Source of the DNA: Patescibacteria group bacterium
Lineage (GTDB): Bacteria > Patescibacteriota > Saccharimonadia > CAILAD01 > BJGX01
Assembly: GCA_030917065.1 (NCBI GenBank)
Contig: JAUPVL010000049.1
Coordinates: 1-22,716 of the forward strand
DNA: 22,716 nucleotides
Direction: 5' to 3'
Shown here: positions 1 to 7,370 of the stretch, piece after piece
Layout: each line of letters opens with the position of its first letter
Numbering within the stretch: the stretch's first letter is position 1
The notes under the pieces: model-generated
The model's database searches: none
What the model saw: only the letters and a program-made list of their open reading frames with translations
What the model was told of the DNA's origin: nothing
Translations under genes and position numbers: made by a program

Positions 1-183
1 ATAAAGGTACCTATTGATATTATCTATGGTAAATTTGACATATTGGTCATCTCAAAACATCTAGAGGATCTCAGAAAATACGACAACATCAAAGTATACA
101 AGACCAACTCGCGCCATGATCTGACCGAAGGGTATAGTCATAAGATAAGCCAGCTCGTAGAAAGATCGGTATCGGCGAAGTAA
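1..183 (+). CDS. alpha/beta hydrolase, C-terminal fragment (truncated by window start)
   Basis: Frame 1 is open from the first base to a TAA at 181-183, giving 60 residues. The segment PIDIIYGKFDILV followed about 25 residues later by SRHDLTEGY fits the end of an alpha/beta hydrolase: a beta strand leading to the acidic catalytic residue (D13 of the fragment) and a late catalytic histidine (H39 in RHD). The nucleophile elbow would lie upstream, outside the window. It ends 16 bp before the next gene on the same strand, so the two are probably co-transcribed. Substrate unknown. The family call rests on a short tail only and could be wrong. Confidence 0.5.
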   Translation: MKVPIDIIYGKFDILVISKHLEDLRKYDNIKVYKTNSRHDLTEGYSHKISQLVERSVSAK

Positions 184-199
184 TAATGATTGATCGGAA

Positions 200-1771
200 A
201 TGAATAAAATACAATTATCCAAATCAGAATACATCATGTTTCTCAAACATCCTGCTTGGCTGTGGCTGAAGCGACACGACAAGAAAAAACTACCTGAGCC
301 AGATGCCAACTTACAAGCCATGTTTGACGCAGGTAATCTGTTTGAAGGCTACGCCGAGAAACGATTTGAAAACATTACTAGAGTAGGGTTTGAAAACTAC
401 CAGCAGTATCTGGATATGCCAGCTAGAACTCAGCAAGCATTGTCGGGTGGAGCTACTGTGCTATCACAAGGTCGATTTGAGGCCGACATGGGCGAGTATA
501 GCATCACTTGTATCGTAGATGTTATAGAAAAAGTAGAGGACAAGACGTTTGATCTATATGAGATCAAATCGAGCACCAAGGTCAAGCCGGACCATATAGA
601 AGATCTAGCCTTCCAGGTACTGGTTCTGGAAGGGGCGGGGTACTCTGTCCGCAATGTATCTGTCATATATTGTGATAATAGCTACGTACGCCATGGTGAT
701 ATCGATACCGACAAACTCACTGCATCTGAGGATGTCACTACGCAAGTTCGATCCAAGCTAGAATCTACCAAGCGCAACGTAGTATCGGCTGTAAATACTG
801 TATCGCAACCTGATGTGCCCGATATGACACCGAGACGCGCAAAGCTCGGTGGTTATAGAGAATGGCTCGACATATTTTTGAGCATCAATCCAGTTGATGA
901 TAAATACTCTATATACAATCTTGCTCAAATCAGTGCAGAACAACTCGGCAACCTAGAAGATATGCACATCGGCACAATTGTAGATATTCCTGATGACTTC
1001 CATCTCAAGCCTGTGCAAAAGAGACAAATCGAAGCTACACGACTAGGCGAACCAATAGTAGATATCAATAAAATCACCAAATTTATCAATAACCTTGAGT
1101 ATCCCGTTTACTTTCTAGATTATGAGACATTGGCATCTATTATCCCGCCGTTCGACGGACTCAGGCCTTATCAGCAACTCCCATTTCAGTATTCATTGCA
1201 CATTTTGAGAGCTCCAGAGGCCGATCTAGAGCACGTGGAGTTTTTGCACACTCTAGAGACCAACCCATTGCCAGATTTGTTGTCACAACTTCAAAATGAC
1301 ATTGGCGAAAGCGGAAGTATACTGGTGTGGTATGAGGGTTTTGAAAAATCGTGCAATGATCTGATGGCCAGTATGATGCCAGAGTACAAAGATTTCTTGA
1401 TATCTGTAAACGAACGAATAGTAGATCTGATGATACCTTTCCAGAAAGGCTGGTACGTCGACAAAGATTTCATGGGCTCAGCTAGTATCAAGAATGTACT
1501 GCCGGTAATTGCACCAGAACTTAGCTACAAAGACATGGATATATCGGAGGGAGCTACAGCTCAAAGACTGTGGATGGAGGCTGTCTATACAGACAAGAAT
1601 AGTGAAGCTGAAAAGACCAAACTAATGGAGAGTCTGCGAGCATATTGTGAGCTAGATACCTATGCGATGGTCAAGATATTTGAATTTTTGCTGGCAATCA
1701 ACCAATCTGGCTCAATAAATATCAAAGACACGGTAATAAATAAAGATTTTGAACAACAGTCGTTGTTTTAG
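200..1771 (+). CDS. DUF2779 protein: RecB-like PD-(D/E)XK domain plus DEDDy exonuclease-like domain
   Basis: A 523-aa soluble protein beginning LSKSEYIMFLKHPAWLWLK, the usual opening of DUF2779/RecB-like proteins, although the Cys often seen there (KCPRxLW) is His. Residues 95-145 hold a PD-(D/E)XK core: D107 in IVD, E121-x-K123 in YEIKSS, and a later Q139 as in the RecB/Cas4 branch. Residues 300-500 form an RNase H-fold DEDDy-like domain: D307-x-E309 in FLDYET, D409 in RIVDL, and Y482 with D486 in YCELD. All predicted catalytic residues of both domains are present. Role inferred as nucleic-acid processing or repair; biochemistry of the family is not settled. No Cas genes are nearby. Start chosen at ATG 200, 16 bp after the preceding stop. 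Confidence 0.85.
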   Translation: MNKIQLSKSEYIMFLKHPAWLWLKRHDKKKLPEPDANLQAMFDAGNLFEGYAEKRFENITRVGFENYQQYLDMPARTQQALSGGATVLSQGRFEADMGEYSITCIVDVIEKVEDKTFDLYEIKSSTKVKPDHIEDLAFQVLVLEGAGYSVRNVSVIYCDNSYVRHGDIDTDKLTASEDVTTQVRSKLESTKRNVVSAVNTVSQPDVPDMTPRRAKLGGYREWLDIFLSINPVDDKYSIYNLAQISAEQLGNLEDMHIGTIVDIPDDFHLKPVQKRQIEATRLGEPIVDINKITKFINNLEYPVYFLDYETLASIIPPFDGLRPYQQLPFQYSLHILRAPEADLEHVEFLHTLETNPLPDLLSQLQNDIGESGSILVWYEGFEKSCNDLMASMMPEYKDFLISVNERIVDLMIPFQKGWYVDKDFMGSASIKNVLPVIAPELSYKDMDISEGATAQRLWMEAVYTDKNSEAEKTKLMESLRAYCELDTYAMVKIFEFLLAINQSGSINIKDTVINKDFEQQSLF

Positions 1772-1778
1772 AAAATTA

Positions 1779-1810
1779 TTGACAAATATAATATAGTATG
1801 TTAATATAAT
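1779..1810 (+). promoter_or_regulatory. promoter of the GC-rich orphan gene
   Basis: A perfect -35 TTGACA lies at 1779-1784, just past the stop of the nuclease gene. Possible -10 boxes are TAATAT at 1802-1807 (17-nt spacer) or a perfect TATAAT at 1805-1810 (20-nt spacer, long). Transcription would start about 1814-1817 and run into the hairpin array. Confidence 0.6.
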
Positions 1811-1812
1811 AA

Positions 1813-1880
1813 CGATTCTGGGGAATCGCCCTAGAATAGTCTCTCGGATCGCCGAGAGCATACATTGGGGGAGCCCAATG
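1813..1880 (+). promoter_or_regulatory. three tandem tetraloop hairpins in the 5' leader; third one holds SD and start codon
   Basis: Three perfect hairpins follow one another, each with a 4-nt loop: CGATTC-TGGG-GAATCG at 1813-1828, CTCTCGG-ATCG-CCGAGAG at 1841-1858 and CATTGGG-GGAG-CCCAATG at 1863-1880. In the third, the loop GGAG is a Shine-Dalgarno core and the last three bases of the 3' arm are the ATG of the orphan gene. Ribosome access would depend on melting this stem, so the leader may be a translational control device. That function is inference; the base pairing is seen directly. Confidence 0.65.
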
Positions 1881-2213
1881 CCACATCCAACACCAAGTAA
1901 CCCTCGAAGCACCATGCGAGTACGTGGCATGAGCCTCGATCTCGCTTCGGTCAACATCGGTGACATCGTCACCCTGATGACCGACAGCGGGCGGTGGTAC
2001 CTCACCCGCATTGCGGGTAGCAGTGCCCATCGCGACACCATCACCGGTGTCATGGTGTCGACCAACAGTCGGCGCTTCGCCCAGGCTGGCGCCGATCCCC
2101 GCAGCTTCATCGTCGACCGGATGGCCAGTCTCGGTCAGGACTTCCAGGTCGGAAGCAGCTGGACCGGCACGGTGAACACCGTGCTGGTCAACGGCGAATA
2201 CCGAGTCGGCTGA
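1878..2213 (+). CDS. orphan 111-aa protein in a GC-rich island
   Basis: I do not recognise this protein. It has no transmembrane segment or signal peptide. The middle (NIGDIVTLMTDSGRWYLTRIAG) and end (GSSWTGTVNTVLVNGEYRV) look like alternating beta strands, so a small beta-barrel or SH3-like fold is possible. Base use is unlike its neighbours: about 63% G+C across 1921-2220 by hand count, with third positions mostly G/C (GTC, ATC, ACC, CTG, GAC), against roughly 40-45% around it. ATG 1878 is preceded by GGGGAG with only 4 nt spacing; M13 (1914) and M18 (1929) are alternative starts that would free the gene from the hairpin. It has its own promoter and terminator, so it behaves as a discrete cassette, probably acquired. 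The even codon pattern and absence of stops support real coding. Confidence 0.65.
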   Translation: MPHPTPSNPRSTMRVRGMSLDLASVNIGDIVTLMTDSGRWYLTRIAGSSAHRDTITGVMVSTNSRRFAQAGADPRSFIVDRMASLGQDFQVGSSWTGTVNTVLVNGEYRVG

Positions 2214-2246
2214 CACAACCTGCCGCATGGGCAACCTAGCCCCGAG

Positions 2247-2276
2247 AGAGCCCCAAGCTCCACTCGGGGCTCTTTT
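2247..2276 (+). terminator. intrinsic terminator of the GC-rich orphan gene
   Basis: A perfect 8-bp stem AGAGCCCC / GGGGCTCT (2247-2254 with 2266-2273) with an 11-nt loop is followed by TTTT, 34 bp after the stop codon. It closes the GC-rich island; base composition returns to AT-rich immediately after. Confidence 0.85.
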
Positions 2277-2312
2277 CGTATAATTAGTTTTTGTTAGCAT
2301 ATAAACCGCGTA

Positions 2313-2341
2313 TTGTGCTTGTACCTATACTATGCTATAAT
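2313..2341 (+). promoter_or_regulatory. typA promoter (extended -10)
   Basis: TGcTATAAT at 2333-2341 is an extended -10; a -35-like TTGTGC sits at 2313-2318 with a 17-nt spacer. The predicted start near 2348 leaves a leader of about 73 nt before typA. Confidence 0.6.
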
Positions 2342-2353
2342 ATTGATTATATG

Positions 2354-2395
2354 TAGCGCGAGAGCATTTACATTTGCTAAGCGCTATTATTTTTT
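2354..2395 (+). promoter_or_regulatory. terminator-like hairpin in the typA leader (possible attenuator)
   Basis: TAGCGC (2354-2359) pairs with GCGCTA (2381-2386), with an inner AGC/GCT pair, and is followed at once by TTATTTTTT. It lies between the predicted start of transcription and the typA ATG, so it would stop transcription unless bypassed. No anti-terminator partner is obvious by eye. Confidence 0.4.
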
Positions 2396-2420
2396 ACTTA
2401 AAAACCCTTTTTAAAATACT

Positions 2421-4247
2421 ATGTCAGACAAGATACAAGACCCCACCAAAATACGTAATATCGCGATCATTGCCCACGTAGACCATGGTAAAACCACCTT
2501 GGTAGATGGGCTGCTCAAGCAATCACAGACTTTTCGTGACAACCAAGCTGAGATGAGTCAAGAACTCATCATGGATAGTGGGGATCAGGAGCGCGAAAGA
2601 GGTATTACTATTACTGCCAAGACCACTGCAATAGTTCACGACGGCTATCGTATCAATATCATAGACACTCCAGGTCACGCTGATTTCTCTGGCGAGGTAG
2701 AACGTACGCTCAATATGGCTGATGGTTGTTTGCTGATAGTAGATGCACAAGAAGGCCCAATGCCTCAAACTAAGTTTGTATTGCAAAAGGCACTGATAGG
2801 CGGACTCAAGCCCATAGTTGTGATCAACAAGATAGACAAGCCCGGCAGTAGAGTGGCTGAGGTAGAAGAAGAACTTGCGGATTTGTTTTTGGAATTAGCT
2901 GTCCATGAAGACCAATTGCACTATCCTATCTATTATTCTATTAGTCGTGAAGGCAAGGCGTGGTCAGAGATGCCAAGTGACGCCACTGCAGAAGGTAACT
3001 TAGAAGTATTGTTCAAGGCTATAGTTGACCAAGTACCAGCTCCAGAGGTAGAGCTCGACGGACCGTTTCAGATGCTTATCACCAATCTTCGTTGGGATAG
3101 CTACAAAGGTAAATATGCAATCGGTCGTATCTCTCGTGGCACAGTGAGGCCAGCCGACACTGTTACTTTGTGCAAAAAAGACGGCACCAAGGCCAAGGCC
3201 AAGGTAGACAATGTATTTGTAAGCAAAGGTCTTGCGATTGTAGAGTCGCAGTCTGGTATAGCCGGAGACATAGTACAGCTGACAGGTATTAGCGATGCTC
3301 AAATAGGTGAGACTGTAGCCGACGAAAACAACCCTGAGGCATTACCAGTACTAGAGGTAGAAGCCCCAACTCTCAAGATATATCTAGGACCCAATACCAG
3401 TCCTGTAAAAGGTATAGAAGGCGAATTCAGCACAAGTCGACAGATAGGTGACAGGCTTGCCAAAGAACTTGAAACCAACGTAGGTATGGAGCTCGAGACT
3501 AGTGATGTGGGATTTTTGGTGAGTGGTAGAGGAGAGCTACACCTAAGTGTACTTATTGAGACATTGAGACGCGAAGGCTTTGAATTTGAAGTAGGTCGAC
3601 CCCAAGTCGTTACCAAGCTAGAAGAAGGCAAAACTATGGAGCCGATAGAAGAACTAATCATTGAAGTGCCACCCGAATACGTCGGTGCCGTACAGATGGA
3701 GCTAGGTACACGCAGAGCAACCCTCAAGGAGCAGTTCGCATCCGCCAAAGGTGTTACTAAGCTAGTATATGAACTACCTACTCGAGCACTACTTGGTCTA
3801 CGCAATACTCTTATGACTAGTACCAAGGGATCGGCTGTACTCAATAGCCTGATGATAGGATACGAGCAACAAGCTCCGGCGCTTCGGCAACTTCGCAATG
3901 GTGCACTCATATCTTTTGAGGCCGGTAGTGCCACGGCTTTCTCACTGCAAAAAGTAGAAGAGCGAGGCATTTGTTTTATAGAACCAGGCCAAAAGGTCTA
4001 CGCAGGTCAGATCATAGGGCTCAACAACAGATCTGAAGACATGGAAATAAATGTTTGCAAAGGCAAGCAACTGACCAACATGCGTACTAGCTCTAGCGAT
4101 GGAGTAGTGCAACTCATGCCGCCTGTCAAAATGAGTCTAGAAGAATGTATTGATTTTATAGAAGACGATGAGCTCTTAGAAGTTACGCCCAAATCTCTTA
4201 GGCTACGCAAACGCGAGCTCGACCCAAATAAGCGCAAAAGAAAATAA
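2421..4247 (+). CDS. typA: GTP-binding ribosome-associated protein TypA/BipA
   Basis: Translational GTPase of the EF-G/LepA group that binds the ribosome and helps 50S assembly and stress or cold adaptation in studied bacteria. At 608 aa it matches the family length. GTPase motifs: G1 AHVDHGKTT at 18-26, G2 RGITI at 60-64, G3 DTPGHADF at 82-89, G4 NKID at 136-139. Domain II and the EF-G-like domains III and V follow, with GRGELHLSVLIETLRREGFE typical of the TypA domain III region, then the TypA-specific C-terminal domain ending in a Lys/Arg-rich tail (KRELDPNKRKRK). No Shine-Dalgarno is visible before ATG 2421 (AAAATACT precedes it). Own promoter and structured leader upstream; convergent with the helicase gene downstream. 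Confidence 0.97.
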   Translation: MSDKIQDPTKIRNIAIIAHVDHGKTTLVDGLLKQSQTFRDNQAEMSQELIMDSGDQERERGITITAKTTAIVHDGYRINIIDTPGHADFSGEVERTLNMADGCLLIVDAQEGPMPQTKFVLQKALIGGLKPIVVINKIDKPGSRVAEVEEELADLFLELAVHEDQLHYPIYYSISREGKAWSEMPSDATAEGNLEVLFKAIVDQVPAPEVELDGPFQMLITNLRWDSYKGKYAIGRISRGTVRPADTVTLCKKDGTKAKAKVDNVFVSKGLAIVESQSGIAGDIVQLTGISDAQIGETVADENNPEALPVLEVEAPTLKIYLGPNTSPVKGIEGEFSTSRQIGDRLAKELETNVGMELETSDVGFLVSGRGELHLSVLIETLRREGFEFEVGRPQVVTKLEEGKTMEPIEELIIEVPPEYVGAVQMELGTRRATLKEQFASAKGVTKLVYELPTRALLGLRNTLMTSTKGSAVLNSLMIGYEQQAPALRQLRNGALISFEAGSATAFSLQKVEERGICFIEPGQKVYAGQIIGLNNRSEDMEINVCKGKQLTNMRTSSSDGVVQLMPPVKMSLEECIDFIEDDELLEVTPKSLRLRKRELDPNKRKRK

Positions 4248-4265
4248 TCTTGTCACTAGTTTCCA

Positions 4266-4691
4266 TTCCCCGACCCTCGAGCAACAGAACGAAAGTAAAG
4301 ATATCTAAAATGGTAATTGTGAGGACTTGTTTGAGCGAATTAAATGAAGTGAGACCCGCAACAATACCTTGCAGATATTTTTATGAGCCATCTGTTGTGA
4401 AGCATGGTGTCGGTAGTTTTGCTTCTTTGGCTAACCAAAGAAGGCCCGTGTGGCTAGCACATAAATAAATAATAAATTTAAATATAAAGTTTTCGACCTT
4501 TCGGCCGACCTACTTTTGTTTGGTCAAAAGTTAGGCAAAACCCACCGACTCGGGCTCATATACATAAGCATTCAATATAATAATTATTTCTGTTTCTGCG
4601 GGACTCTCTCGAATTGCATTCGGGTTCAGACAGGTCCTCGAAACAGAAGCTAATTATTTATTTCATTTTCTGATATTCGAGAGTCGGGGAA
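4266..4691. repeat. non-coding interval bounded by 15-bp inverted repeats (possible MITE-like or decayed element)
   Basis: This 445-bp gap between convergent genes carries no convincing gene. TTCCCCGACCCTCGA at 4266-4280 and TCGAGAGTCGGGGAA at 4677-4691 are inverted repeats with 14 of 15 matches. Inside are several hairpins: CTTCTTTGG/CCAAAGAAG at 4422-4443 (4-nt loop), ACTTTTG/CAAAAGT at 4512-4531, and the long structure at 4579-4658. The 4490-4560 stretch resembles intergenic repeats I have seen in unrelated bacterial genomes (memory, not checked). There is no transposase and no clear target-site duplication, so a mobile origin is inference; the right repeat abuts the helicase stop codon. 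Confidence 0.45.
4579..4658. terminator. large bidirectional hairpin between convergent typA and helicase genes
   Basis: AATAATTA + TTCTGTTTC (4579-4596) pairs with GAAACAGAA + TAATTATT (4640-4658), 17 bp in all with a small bulge; the apex contains CGAAT-TGC-ATTCG at 4610-4622. AT-rich flanks on both sides could act as the T-tract for either strand. Confidence 0.4.
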
Positions 4692-4692
4692 G

Positions 4693-5862
4693 CTAATTCC
4701 CCACAATATAGAGTTCTTCTTCAGCGCGGGTAACTGCCGTATAAAGCCAACGGCACCATTGCTCGTCGTCCATCTGTGAAAATCTTTCCTCAAACACCAA
4801 TACTTTGTTGGCCTGAGAGCCTTGGGCTTTGTGAACTGTCAGTGCATAACCAAAGTCAAACAGCCCGATCAAGTCGGTCTTTTTGCGCTTGGGTAGTCGT
4901 GACATGGTAGTAAGCGAGTGAAATTGTTCGCGTGGAGCATAGCCCTCAAAACTAGTTCCGTCAAAGTCGGCGCTGATGTACCACCAAGCATTCTTGGGGT
5001 CATTGTCGGCCTTGGCTATAGCTCGTATAGTACCTACTTGACCATTGCTCAGTCCACTTTCTCGACTGTTACGCAAGCATACTATCACATCACCGACCTG
5101 TGGATCTTCCGAATCGAAGTCTTTGAGTTTACGAATGTATTTGTTGAGTTTGTGTCTAGTGTGATTGTAGCCACACAACACCAGATTGCTACTGCTATTG
5201 TAGCTACTTAGTATCTGTTCTACCTTATCACTCGTCTCGGCATCTGCGCGATTGAGCTTTTGTACTTGATGAGAATAATCACCTACATCTATACTTCCAT
5301 GTATTCTAGCCTGTGTAGCTAGCTTGATGATAGGACTATCGACTGATTGGCGAAATATTTGTTCCAATCGTAACTCTGGCTCCGCCATGAGGTTGAAGCT
5401 GGAATTGATAGGGGGAAGTTGACCATGATCTCCAACGGCAATTACAGGGATATTGAAACTCAATAGATCTAGCCATAGGTCTTCACTGAGCATACTGGCT
5501 TCATCTACTATCACGAGGTCATAATTGAGTTTATCTTTTTTGCGCCAACTGACTGGTTGGTCGACTTTGGAATTGGAATAATACATCAGGCCGTGCAGGG
5601 TAGATACTGTGTCTTTGCGACTAAGAGTCTTGTGTTGATTGAGATGTTTCTTGAGTACTTGAGTAGCCTTGCCGGTGTAAGCGCAAAATGCTAGCTTCAT
5701 TTCTGGTTGATTGTCGCTAAGTATTTTTCTGAGTGCTGATACCACTGTGGTCTTGCCGGTGCCTGCATATCCACCCAGGGTGATGTACGGCTGCTGCTTG
5801 TCTTTGAGCCAAGCGCCTATAGAGCTAATCGCTTGAGCTTGTTGATGAGATAGTTTTTGCAT
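4693..5862 (-). CDS. RecD/Dda-like superfamily 1B DNA helicase (short)
   Basis: ATP-dependent 5'-3' DNA helicase by family; likely role in replication-fork or repair processing. At 389 aa it is near phage T4 Dda and far shorter than RecD2, with no N-terminal extension. Motifs in order: Walker A GYAGTGKTT (31-39), Walker B/motif II VDEAS (119-123), motif III GDHGQLPPI (144-152), motif IV LEQIFRQ (166-172), motif V TVHKAQGSQ (342-350) and motif VI YTAVTR (374-379), with R379 as the arginine finger. All are intact. ATG 5862 is only 9 nt downstream of an extended -10, so the message is probably near-leaderless. Not a RecBCD subunit: no recB/recC nearby. Confidence 0.9.
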   Translation of the reverse strand: MQKLSHQQAQAISSIGAWLKDKQQPYITLGGYAGTGKTTVVSALRKILSDNQPEMKLAFCAYTGKATQVLKKHLNQHKTLSRKDTVSTLHGLMYYSNSKVDQPVSWRKKDKLNYDLVIVDEASMLSEDLWLDLLSFNIPVIAVGDHGQLPPINSSFNLMAEPELRLEQIFRQSVDSPIIKLATQARIHGSIDVGDYSHQVQKLNRADAETSDKVEQILSSYNSSSNLVLCGYNHTRHKLNKYIRKLKDFDSEDPQVGDVIVCLRNSRESGLSNGQVGTIRAIAKADNDPKNAWWYISADFDGTSFEGYAPREQFHSLTTMSRLPKRKKTDLIGLFDFGYALTVHKAQGSQANKVLVFEERFSQMDDEQWCRWLYTAVTRAEEELYIVGN

Positions 5863-5871
5863 GAGAATTCT

Positions 5872-5880
5872 ATTGTATCA
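5872..5880 (-). promoter_or_regulatory. extended -10 of the helicase gene, near-leaderless
   Basis: On the minus strand TGaTACAAT (5880-5872) lies 9 nt before the ATG at 5862, predicting a leader of about 2 nt and no room for a Shine-Dalgarno. Confidence 0.5.
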
Positions 5881-5974
5881 CCTCAAGAATGCTTCAGATG
5901 AACTACTGATAACGAAGATGTATGTTATCTGCTTAATCACAGACAACTAATACTAAATAGTTGAAGTTGATATC

Positions 5975-6346
5975 CTAATGCTCGGCCGCGTCGGCTTCGG
6001 CTTTGGTGGCGTGCACCGTGCCATCGGCGTGTTCTGGTGGGCTGTAGATAGTATATAGTTTGAGGTTGCTTTCCCCGGTGTTTACTATATTGTGCTCAAC
6101 TCCTGCCGGTATGACTACACAAGATCCATCTGTGAGTTCTGATTCTTCGCCGTTCAAAATAGCCTTGGCACTGCCAGCATCGATTCTGATGAATTGATCA
6201 TGTTCAGGATGAGTTTCCAGTCCTATTTCCTCACCTACTTCCAGGCTCATTACTACTAGCTGCATATTCTTGGCTGTGTATAGTACCTTGCGAAAATTGT
6301 CATTTTCGAGAGTATCCTGTTCAATGTTTGTTACAAATCCTACCAT
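5975..6346 (-). CDS. small cupin-domain protein
   Basis: A 123-aa single cupin domain, common in bacteria and usually described as mannose-6-phosphate isomerase-like, though no enzyme activity is established. Cupin motif 1 is GLETHPEHDQF with possible metal ligands H46, H49 and Q51; motif 2 is IPAGVEHNIVNTG with H85. The C-terminus is acidic and His/Ala-rich. Start set at 6346, not at the in-frame ATG 54 nt upstream: a good AAGGAG sits 7 nt before this ATG, and the promoter lies between the two ATGs. Divergent from trxB, with overlapping promoter regions. Substrate unknown. Confidence 0.85.
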   Translation of the reverse strand: MVGFVTNIEQDTLENDNFRKVLYTAKNMQLVVMSLEVGEEIGLETHPEHDQFIRIDAGSAKAILNGEESELTDGSCVVIPAGVEHNIVNTGESNLKLYTIYSPPEHADGTVHATKAEADAAEH

Positions 6347-6371
6347 GTCATTCTCCTTTTTATGTACTTTT

Positions 6372-6400
6372 ATTATACCATAACAAAAATTACCTCTCAA
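6372..6400 (-). promoter_or_regulatory. cupin gene promoter
   Basis: Minus-strand TTGAGA (6400-6395), 17-nt spacer, TATAAT (6377-6372) preceded by TG for an extended -10. The transcript would start near 6365 with an about 19-nt leader that contains the AAGGAG. Confidence 0.7.
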
Positions 6401-6404
6401 AATT

Positions 6405-6413
6405 TGCTATAAT
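6405..6413 (+). promoter_or_regulatory. trxB extended -10, leaderless
   Basis: TGcTATAAT at 6405-6413 ends 8 nt before the trxB ATG. Transcription starting 7 nt after the -10 would begin essentially at the start codon. No -35 is obvious; the extended -10 would compensate. Confidence 0.65.
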
Positions 6414-6421
6414 TAATACCT

Positions 6422-7348
6422 ATGAGCAAGACCAAAACAATTTATGATGTTATCATCATCGGCGCAGGCCCGGCTGGCTATACCGCTGCTATATATACGT
6501 CTAGAGCGAGTCTCAAGACACTTATGATTGCTGGTGATACGCCTGGCGGACAGCTTCTATTGACATCCGAAGTAGAGAATTTTCCAGGCTTCAAAGATGG
6601 CATAATGGGTCCAGAGCTGATGGATGAGATGAAAGCTCAGGCGCTACGATTCGGTACTGAGTTTCGAGCTGACTTTGTAACAAAAGTCGAGCTCAATAGT
6701 AAAATCAAAAAAGTATCTGTCGGTGATGAAGTGTTTGAGTCCAAAACTGTCATTATAGCGACTGGTGCAAGCGCCAATTGGCTAGGTCTCAAAAACGAGC
6801 AAAGATTGATGGGCAAGGGCATATCGGCTTGTGCTACCTGCGATGGTTTCTTCTTCACTGGTAAGCATGTGATAGTCGCTGGCGGCGGTGATAGTGCCAT
6901 GGAAGAAGCCCTGACACTTGCGAAATTTGCCGACAAGGTAACTATCGTGCACCGAAGAGACGAATTTAGAGCAAGCAAAATAATGCAGGATCGAGTCAAG
7001 GAGCATAAAAAAATAGACATTATTTACAATGCCGAAGTAGTGGATGTCTTGGGGGATGATTTTGTAGAGGGTGTGGTACTCAAAGATACTCAAGACAACA
7101 AAGAAACCCAGCTAGATTGCGGTGGACTATTTGTAGCTATCGGACATACTCCAGCCACCAAACTGTTTGAAGGCGTTTTGGATCTTGATGATAAAAAATA
7201 CTTGATATCTAATCCCGACACTTCTACGAAGATCGATGGCGTATTTGCAGCGGGTGACGTGTCAGATAAGCGCTATCGCCAAGCAATAACTGCTGCCGGC
7301 GAAGGATGTAAGGCCGCCCTAGAGGCTGAGCATTATATCTCTAGCTAG
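6422..7348 (+). CDS. trxB: thioredoxin-disulfide reductase
   Basis: Cytosolic FAD enzyme passing electrons from NADPH to thioredoxin. The 308-aa length is typical of the low-molecular-weight bacterial type. FAD-binding GAGPAGYTAA at 14-23; redox-active CATC at 137-140; NAD(P) fold AGGGDSAMEE at 153-162; HRRDEFRAS at 177-185, the HRRxxxR signature for NADPH; and the FAD-contacting FAAGDVSDKRYRQAITAAGEG near the C-terminus. First gene of a likely trxB-acetyltransferase-hydrolase operon (gaps 22 and 1 nt). No Shine-Dalgarno is possible if the mRNA starts where the -10 predicts. Confidence 0.96.
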   Translation: MSKTKTIYDVIIIGAGPAGYTAAIYTSRASLKTLMIAGDTPGGQLLLTSEVENFPGFKDGIMGPELMDEMKAQALRFGTEFRADFVTKVELNSKIKKVSVGDEVFESKTVIIATGASANWLGLKNEQRLMGKGISACATCDGFFFTGKHVIVAGGGDSAMEEALTLAKFADKVTIVHRRDEFRASKIMQDRVKEHKKIDIIYNAEVVDVLGDDFVEGVVLKDTQDNKETQLDCGGLFVAIGHTPATKLFEGVLDLDDKKYLISNPDTSTKIDGVFAAGDVSDKRYRQAITAAGEGCKAALEAEHYISS

Positions 7349-7370
7349 ATAAACATTTGAGTTATTACAG

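Noticed and set aside
4250..4468. 72-codon open frame after typA with a TTG start
   Set aside because: No SD, no recognisable protein features, and it lies across hairpin repeats (for example 4422-4443) inside the inverted-repeat interval.
6347..6400. Upstream in-frame start for the cupin gene
   Set aside because: It would lie before the predicted transcription start, and the ATG at 6346 has a proper AAGGAG.
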